Part shown: positions 56,852 through 64,000 of the stretch, piece after piece
Layout of the letters: each line of letters starts with the position of its first letter
Position numbering within the stretch: position 1 is the stretch's first letter
Assembly: GCA_021234155.1 (NCBI GenBank)
Contig: JAJEKV010000002.1
Coordinates: forward strand, 20,521,761-20,585,760
Length of the DNA: 64,000 nt
Reading direction: 5' to 3'
Source: Isoetes taiwanensis
Taxonomy: Eukaryota; Streptophyta; Lycopodiopsida; Isoetales; Isoetaceae
Notes under the pieces: model-generated
What the model was told of the DNA's origin: nothing
What the model saw: only the letters and a program-made list of their open reading frames with translations
Databases searched by the model: none
Program-made: the position numbers and the translations under genes

Positions 56852-56873
56852 TTCTGTCGTTTAAACGACAGAA
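56852..56873. repeat. 22-bp perfect palindrome
   Basis: Core CTGTCGTTTAAACGACAG, flanked symmetrically by TT and AA. It lies at the end of the minisatellite. It contains the PmeI-type GTTTAAAC word. Function unknown. Confidence 0.95.
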
Positions 56874-56962
56874 CATAGAGTCAGTTGTAACGTCAGCTGT
56901 AATATCAGTTAAAAGGTTTTCTCCCATTTTTTTCAGTTTAAGTTTATAACTAAGATCTAGAC

Positions 56963-59900
56963 GCCCCGCCAGAGATGTTCCACCCCTAGGTACTTGTAGG
57001 TGGGGCCGCCCACAAAAATGTGTCTAGAGGCATCCAGAGGAGGGATATGAGAACCACCTTGGTCTTGGCCGATTGACGCCGCGATGTTCGGGTGGACAAA
57101 ATGTGTCAACATCCGGTGACACCCATAGATAGATGAGTCGGGCGGATGACCCGTGCAAAAAGCTGTTATCCCCCCATGCTCGCAGAAGCCGTGGCTCTAA
57201 CCGATCAATGTAGAGGCCAAAAAAGTGTTGGCGAGGGGGGGCAAACTGCCGGACCCCGATACTACCGGGAATGTTGGGTCTGGCTGCATCCCGCCAAAAC
57301 AACTCTCGGCGTACAACCTGTATATGGCATTCTGCAAAGGCAGGGAGCCCCAGTTGACGCAGTCTAGCCTACGCCTTTTCCCCTGGGAACCGTGACAAAA
57401 GCTCTCGCGGAAGTCCACAAAGCAAAGAATACAAGTCCCCGCCGATGACTCCCGCCTTTCAATCGCCCGCAGAAAGATATGGTCAATCGCTGAGTGGCGG
57501 GTCTAAAGCCTGCCTGCGGTGAGGGGCGCGACATCCGCCGCCTCCCGGGTCAATCATTGCCGAGAATGCCGTACCAACAGCTTTGGCAAAATACCGAATC
57601 GACCATGATCATCCTGTAATTGGCCTGACAAAGGTGGGTCGCCCGCCTTTGTGAATGGGGAACAACCCCGCTTGGGTCCATTGTCTGGGAGACCTTCCCG
57701 CAATGCTCGCTGAAATGGGTAGTGAGGACCCGCACAAGCGCCAGTCCCGCCCATTTGAGTAACTCGCCCGCGATACCATCGAGGTCACCGCCTTCCCATT
57801 AGCCGCTCACCGCTGTGTGCCCTCCTCAACATCCTCGCCCACGAAACCAATGGGGCCATCCCGCGGGGGTATGGGCGATTGCCCCCTCGGCGGGTCATAG
57901 AGCCGCCGCAGTACCGCTCCCACCGCCGGGTGTGTGATGTCCCCCTAGGGTCGGGTTGGCTCTTCGGCACTCAAGGCCAAAAGGTTCGAGGATGAGGTCC
58001 AAAGAGGCCTAACATCTCCCCGACAGCTCGGTAAGGTACCGCCCTTTGTGTCCTTCGATGGGCGCTACCGGACGGTGGTGGCCCCGCAAGCTGGTACTGA
58101 TCCGCATCGTGACGGAGCTGCCGCTATGCTTTTTACACCGCATCAAACCATCATCGGTTACGCTGGAATGTTGCCGACTCGAGCGGCGACGCTGGTTCGC
58201 CAGCACTGGGTCCACGTGATCCCGCAATAGCTGTAAGTCACCGGTCCGTCCGCGCCGCTAGTGTGGAGGTCCCGGGAGGGCGCCCATGAGCATCTCGGCA
58301 GTCCTCCGCCTCGCCATAATCTAGTCTCAACCGAGGACGGGCGAGGGTCGGCATAGTGGGGGGGTCCGCGCTTGCCAAACCAGTCCAAATAAAGTGGAGG
58401 TGATCCGAGTCGACCTCCTCATCCCGGACCGCCCAGTCGGCTCACCCGGAAATGACCGATGAGATGCATATCTTGCGCAACCACGGTGCACATAGTCCAC
58501 CACACTAGACCCTCCCCCATTGTCCCGTCCTCGTGTGCACTTATGAATCGGGCCACCGCGGAAAGGCCATTGCAAATTATCAAGTCAAAATGCCACATAG
58601 CAGAGCAACCGCTCCTCGCCAAAAGCGAAGTGACTGGCCGCCATCCCACCCGCGGGCCGTTGCTTCGGGGGCGAAGCCGCAGACATCATCGCCGAGGGGA
58701 TCAAGTCGCATGGGCCGCTCTACCCCGTCCGCATTGAAATTTCCAAGAAGGACGAATTCTACCCAACCGGCCGGTGTCGCCAGATGTCATCATATAGATC
58801 GACATAAGGGTCCATCCTATCCGCATCGGGTGGTCGCTGGATAGAAGGTGCCGTCATAAGTGAGGGAAATAACAGCGCCGTAAAAAGAGGGTTGCCACCG
58901 GTATTATGCACACGAACCCACAAGTACCGGTTGTGTCTGGCTCTTCTTCCGAGGGTAAAACCGAATGTGCCAAGGTTGTCCCAGAGTAGCAAGCCACTCC
59001 ACCATGACCCTCTCGGCTCAGATAGGTATTGAAGACCGAAAATGTTGGTAACCCTACAGATCGTAGCCTCAGGCTCAAAGATGCTCCCATGTCTCCATGA
59101 GAAAGATGAGATCCATATCTACGCCACTCTGAAGTTCAAACTGCCCCCTTCGCCAAGGGAAGCCTCGACATTCCATGAGACCACCCGAGACACAATTCCT
59201 ATTTGTCAAGAGGGATGGTATGCGCAAACGAGTCGCGGGGAGGACTCGAAGCAGGGGCCGAAAGGAGAAGTAGATGGAGCGAGGCAAAGATGTGGTCAGA
59301 GGGCGTAATGGGCCGGAGGGAGCAGGAGCGTGAGAAGGGGGGCCGTGGTAGGAGAAGCGTAAGCGTGGCCTCGCGGTACCATGCTAGGGGTCGCTGGTCC
59401 GCAGCCAGAGTGTGCCGCCTGAAAATGTGCATCCCGCCGAACCAACTTCGCACCCCTTTGGTGGCTTAATGCCTCTCCACCCCACTCAGCCCTCGCTCTG
59501 CTCCCGCTGCACGGTGTGGTGTCCCGGCCCACGCATGTGATGTCCCCTCAAAGATCCGCCCCGGGCGCAATATGGCATCACGCACTGCATCCGCAACCGC
59601 GAATATGACAATGCGTCACGACCGGGCGCCGAGCCCCATGACGCTGCTCGAGAAATGTGAACCGCCCCGAATGTCATCCCATCGAGAATGTGTTCGATGT
59701 TGTGGGCGAGACTCTCCTCCCTCGCCGCTCGCATGCCTCGAACTACCGTGATTGGTGGTCCTCCGCCAGGTCCCCGGAGTTCCCCGCCGCGGGTCAAAGG
59801 TGGGCGAGGGCCGGGTCCCGTACCGGGGTGGTGGTGGTGGCCGGGATGGTGGGGAGTGGCTGGAGTGTGGCCGGGATGGCGCGGAGTGGTCGGAGGGCGG

Positions 59901-60766
59901 GGCGCCAGCGGCGGGCGTGGTCAGCCGGCTGGGAGGCCGCGGGCGGGTAGCGGCCTCGAGCCGTTTCTACGCCCAGGAAGTCGGGAGCACAGCTTCTGCA
60001 TGCGGCCGCCGCTGGCTATCTCGCCCGCGACCGCCGCAGCGACTATGAACCTCGGTAGGGAGACCCGCTCGTTCGCGGGATGGTTGCACGCAACCCCCGG
60101 CTCCGTGCCTCGAAAGTAGCGAGAGCTGCTCGGTGCCCCAAAGACACGCCGCCGAGGGCTTGCTTGCTCTTCCGGATCTTTACCGGCGATCCCCGGTTGG
60201 TTCCGTTGTCTCCGAAGAGCAGCAAGGCCCCCCCGTACATGGTGGTGGTCGCCTCCACCTCTCGACTAAAAGCCGACACCGCGGACCATCGCCTCCCCGT
60301 GATTGCGCTGGCCCTCTCCCCGTCATGGTGTCCGTGAGTGATGAACACGTAGGCCCAGGGCGGCCCGCATGTCGCCAAACCTCCCGCCGCCTGCCGCCGC
60401 CGGTGCAAGGCCAAGGCCATCTTCCACATGCCAGGCGGGTCTCCAGCCCGCGGATGCGGTTCTTCTCGACCCGATTTGCCTTTTTGAGCACATGGGGATG
60501 CCGAGGACTCCATCCCTAGCCTCCACTCCCGCTTTGACATGGTTCCACCTTTCGGGCCGAGGCGTGAGTTCCTATGTGGTCTCGAAAGCAATCAATCCCT
60601 TCCCGGCCGGGCCGGCTCGGGCCGAGGGGGCTTTAGCCTTTTAGCCCGAGCCTCCTTCTTCATGGAGGATGACTCTCACCGGCCCATGATGGCCGATCGG
60701 GACCGCTTGGCGCTGCCCTCGCCTTTGGTTTCCCAGCCGACCCATCTTCGCGGGCCATGACTTCCA
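56963..60766 (-). mobile_element. LINE copy C, lacking its 3' third
   Basis: Same family as B. From the minus-strand 5' side: ORF1 (about 60766-59600, with MEARDGVLGIPMCSKRQ and similar pieces), endonuclease (about 59190-58600: GVACYSGTTLAHSV, VCIIPVATLFLRRCYFP) and RT (57980-57000: HSRQ, HIYLWVSPDVD, MMVDSVFCQSC). It stops abruptly at 56963 within the region equivalent to 33800 in copy B. The 3' end of the element and its hairpin are therefore missing. LINEs normally lose their 5' end, so this is a later deletion or a rearrangement. All frames are broken. Confidence 0.82.
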
Positions 60767-61045
60767 AAGTTTGAGGGGTCTCTAAGCCCGCCTCCTCGAG
60801 CAAGATCCCGATATGGAACCGTGGGATTTCACTCCCAGCGTCTCTGCCAAGAAGGCCTTCAGTACCTACTCTAGATCGCTCCAAGCGGTGAGGGATATCA
60901 CCGCCCCCACACTTCTCGCCTCATAGAGGAGGACCGGTTCAACCAAGGCCCCAACAAGTGTGCTGGTGACCCCATGCATACAACTCGCCTTTGTGATCAT
61001 GTTTTGCATTGCATACAGTGGCTTTCCCGCAGCGGGACTCGTAGA
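60767..61045 (-). mobile_element. LINE fragment D abutting copy C
   Basis: Matches the RT C-terminal region of copy A (equivalent to 13560-13810), including the stretch for the VEPVLLYG region and the TTTTGCATTGCATA block. Homology of copy C to B ends just before it (after GGCCATGACTTCCAA). It is either a separate 5'- and 3'-truncated insertion or the continuation of a LINE into which C inserted. Confidence 0.75.
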
Positions 61046-62479
61046 GTCAAGAATGTATAGATCTTTTTCAAAGACGAGAGTTGCCTTTTTTGCTTAAAGG
61101 TAACATTCCAAAGGTTGAGCTCATACGGTTCCACGAATATTAAAAGCCAATCTTTAACTCCATCTTTAAGCATTTTGGTTGCTTTTTTATAAGCATCAAA
61201 CTTTTGTTAATATAAGATACATCGCACCATTTGATGTTATAGCTATCTATATTAAGGTCTTAATTTCGCTGAAAAGATAATGAGAATTAAAAATGCAAAT
61301 TTGATAGTTCAATGTTTTTTAATATAATAATTCATAGCAAAGACCACGTGATCTTGGATTCATGTCTCCAATAGATATGATTCGCAGACATCTTGAGATC
61401 CTTAGATTCATCACCCATAAATAATTCCTAATCTTTTCACTAGAGTATGCTTGTGATATATTTTATTTCTATTTCGTATCAAAATAGTGCTTAAACATAT
61501 TCATACAACTAAGTATGATGGCATGTTTGATTGTTTAATGTAGATAAGAACATTGCAATAAGATAAAGTCTTATCTAAGAAGAATCTAATAACTGGTCAC
61601 AATTATAAACACGTTATGAAGGCAACACATAACAAGTTGCAAGGGTCTAAAGTGTTAGATTGAGCAGGATCTTATGTGTACTTGGACAAACCAAATTATT
61701 AGATGCATGGCAATATGATTGCACTATGATAAAGCTTCAACATTGGGAAGAAAAAATGAGAGCTTTATGCTAATAGATTAGATTCTTAATGATTCACAAG
61801 TTCTTCAACATGTAAGTTTGTCACTTATTGTGCAGTCATCTCTCTCTATTGATAATCCAAGTTGATGCATGACTTGAGAACCATACATTTCACAATATTC
61901 TATGATGTTTTAAATTTCCTTTTGACTTGTAACTTTTTCAAATCTCAAGACACAATGTATCCTTTCATCTTCACTTTACACCTCTAGTAGTATCCTTTAT
62001 ATCCTTCATATTTTTATCTCAGGGGTTGCACCTATACGAAAAAGGGTATGCCATGTGCGTGTAGAGGGTGGCCAAAACTTCCCCGTATATGATTTTTTGA
62101 AAGACAAATTTGACCCCTTCCATATATAATTTAATCCAAATAGTGGTCAAAACCCTCTAACTCATGCGTACACATGTGGAAATAGATTGAGACCCCCCCC
62201 CCAAAAAAAAAAAAAATGAGTCAATGAGGCACATTGTATGGCACCCAAAGGTGAATCCCCTTGTTTTTATTGCCTTAGCTTTTATTATTTTTAAGAAGAG
62301 GTGAAAGAGTGGACCTGATCCAAAAAATGGCTTCAATGCCATCACCTAATGCTTTGATGTCAAGTTTGCAGAATAATTTGTAGTTACTTTGACGTGGCAG
62401 TCCTTCTGCATTGCGAAGCATGAAGTGACTTAAATCATCTACGAAGCTTTTATTTTCGAGCTAGAGGGAGTCCTATGCA
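61046..62479. other. AT-rich, nothing recognised
   Basis: No open frame above 62 codons and no repeat or RNA signal that I can support. A short homopolymer pair (C9 then A13) lies at 62193-62216. Confidence 0.5.
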
Positions 62480-63077
62480 AAGTGTTTGAGAAAGGGGTTG
62501 AACTATTACCAACCAACATCCAAGATGAGGTAGTGGCAAAACATCTTAACCACACGAATATACTTGAGTTATGCGCTCAAGAGCAATAGAATTTTGGAAT
62601 GGTGTGTGGAGCACTTCAAGGTTGCGATTTGAGTACCTTCAATAGCATTACTCTAAATTTGATCATGAACCATACATTTTTAAGAGGTCCGACTGAAAAT
62701 TTATTTTCATTTGGTGTTCAGACATGTGTACAAACATATCATACAAAATGCATAAGAAGCCTATTTTGCTGAAGGGGTTACGCAAGATCTACTAAGATTC
62801 TAGATACAAGGGTACTTGGGCTGAATACAACACGCTCTTGATTGATGATCTACTCTGTCATGGCTACAAGAACGCTGTAGGAACAATTGTAACACCAAAC
62901 ACTACCATCCATCTCGCCGAGAAGGTGATTTTCTTTATCGAGCGCTAAGACCTTGGTTAGAAGGTCTACTAAGAGTTGAGAATATGAATGATTATGTAAG
63001 AAGAAACTAACAAATTTCTTGGATAAGGATTCCAAGCACGCAGTTGAGGTCCTGAAAAAATATAAGTATTGCTGATG
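62480..63077 (+). pseudogene. FCP1/NIF-like HAD phosphatase remnant
   Basis: FCP1-homology phosphatases act on proteins such as the RNA polymerase II tail. Broken frames on the plus strand read KPILLKGLRKIY, then YKGTWAEYNTLLIDDLLCHG followed by YKNAVGTIVTPNTTI (about 62758-62910). A later frame has NDYVRRN (about 62985). This follows the family's KPIxxKxLxKxW...NTLLIDDxPxKAxxNPxxTxIxP...YV pattern, including the HAD DD motif. Stops and frameshifts are frequent and the N-terminal DLDxT motif is not visible. Assignment rests mainly on the TLLIDD region. Confidence 0.45.
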
Positions 63078-63296
63078 TAAATTATGTGAAATTTACAGAT
63101 ACAATTAATATATCAAATTTTGAGTTTTTGCTTACTTGGGTTTGTTCAGAATTTCATACTGCTACATAAGACAAGGAAAGATTAAATTCTGAGTTTTTGC
63201 TTACTTTGGTTTGTCCAGAATTTCATACTATTACTATTGCATAAGACAAGGAAAGATTAAGATTACAATAATACATAAGTTAATTTTATAAAAGGC

Positions 63297-63465
63297 GTGG
63301 AGCCCTTCATTTCATTCAAAGGCACAAGGCCTGGTTACAAAGATAAGGCACAGTGGCCTGGATTTACGCAAGGAACGATGGCCTGAATTCATATGGGCAC
63401 TAGGTCGGATGTTTCACATGGCACTAACGCCTGATTCAGAAAGGCCTAATGCCTGAATTTACACA
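63297..63465 (+). repeat. Imperfect AAGGC...GCCTG tandem repeats
   Basis: About five units of roughly 35 bp, each with an AAGGCAC-like and a GGCCTGAATT-like half that are partly complementary, so each can form a small hairpin. Confidence 0.7.
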
Positions 63466-63695
63466 ATTAAACAAGAAAAAAAAAGGGTGAAACAGTTTTC
63501 AAAAAAACAAAAAAAGGGCCGAAACATGCAAACTGTTTCGGGCTTTTTGTTGAAGTTTTGTCCACCTAACAAGGAAAACACTCCCGCATCACGCCTCAGT
63601 AGCTGCACTCGTTGAATTCATAAAGTTAGAAAAGGATCAACAGAAGATAAGACTAAAATTTAAGTAAGTACCTTAGCCGCATTACAAAAAATCAT

Positions 63696-63989
63696 TCAAT
63701 TCCTCAGCTTCGGCTGAATCATCTTCTTCTTCTTCCTCACTATCATCGACCAAAGAGGATTGGGCTTCAAAATAGTCATTATTTTAATCTTCTTCATGAC
63801 TTCTTCTCTGCTAAGTTCCCGCTCAAGGGCTTCTTGGAAATCTAGAAGTTCTACCGGAGTTTCTAACTCATATGTATCAGTATCAGAGTAGTCATAGCTA
63901 TCATCCGAAGAAGAGTCAATGTACTCAAATTCACTGTAATTAGTTTCTTTTTCTACAACTTGTTTCAACACCAATTCCTTTGAGGACAA
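63696..63989 (-). CDS. Unrecognised acidic ORF at window edge
   Basis: A 97-codon frame, MSSKELVLKQVVEKETNYSE followed by a Ser/Asp/Tyr-rich acidic run and ELLDFQEALERELSREEVMK. Composition is protein-like in the second half. It lies only a few bases from the window end, so an upstream exon or start could be outside. No family recognised; a retroelement gag fragment is possible. Confidence 0.3.
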   Translation of the reverse strand: MSSKELVLKQVVEKETNYSEFEYIDSSSDDSYDYSDTDTYELETPVELLDFQEALERELSREEVMKKIKIMTILKPNPLWSMIVRKKKKMIQPKLRN

Positions 63990-64000
63990 AGAAAAAAAAA

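Overview
The window reads as repeat-rich nuclear DNA from a land plant with a large genome. No gene in it looks intact. The best lineage clue is a decayed exon at 10305-10498 that resembles the coiled-coil region of CLUAP1/IFT38, an intraflagellar transport protein. Only land plants with flagellated sperm (bryophytes, lycophytes, ferns, cycads, Ginkgo) are expected to keep this gene. Together with PPR remnants, a Pol IV/V largest-subunit exon, an ALS1/ABCB27-like ABC transporter fragment and degenerate LINE, Copia and CACTA elements, this fits a fern best. The species cannot be fixed from sequence alone.

Layout. A large inverted duplication dominates: the left arm (1-10027, running off the window start) is repeated in reverse at 38468-45580, about 99% identical in the stretch I compared by eye. 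The arms flank a 28.4 kb spacer. Each arm holds a CACTA-like element (1761-8722 and 39766-43818) whose ends carry clusters of a 12-bp word, GGGGAGGTTTCC, in both orientations, and whose interior has conserved ORFs I do not recognise. Only the left arm carries a nested 2,991-bp element (2796-5786) with AAGCACAATTTCATTA terminal inverted repeats and a 4-bp ATTT target duplication. The right arm preserves the empty site.

The spacer holds: the IFT38 exon; a 5'-truncated LINE (10674-11816); a second LINE family (copy A, 12690-14172); PPR remnants on both strands; an LRR remnant; a Pol IV/V exon; and a long LINE (copy B, 27386-37735) split by a complete but frameshifted 5,242-bp Copia retrotransposon (27595-32836, TSD GTGCC).

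Right of the arms lie a broken TNP2-type CACTA transposase (46985-50740) interrupted by a 1.8-kb polypyrimidine tract, an ABC-transporter pseudogene (55505-56013), a 12-bp-periodic minisatellite ending in a 22-bp palindrome, LINE copies C and D (56963-61045), and a probable FCP1/NIF phosphatase remnant (62480-63077).

The elements do not form a pathway. They record nested insertions and segmental duplication. Two observations deserve priority. The first is the CACTA-like element with its repeat clusters and unplaced proteins. The second is that differences between duplicated sequences (the Copia LTRs, the LINE copies, part of the arms) concentrate at CAG/CTG sites in a direction cytosine deamination does not predict; this may be an assembly or base-calling artefact in CHG-methylated repeats.
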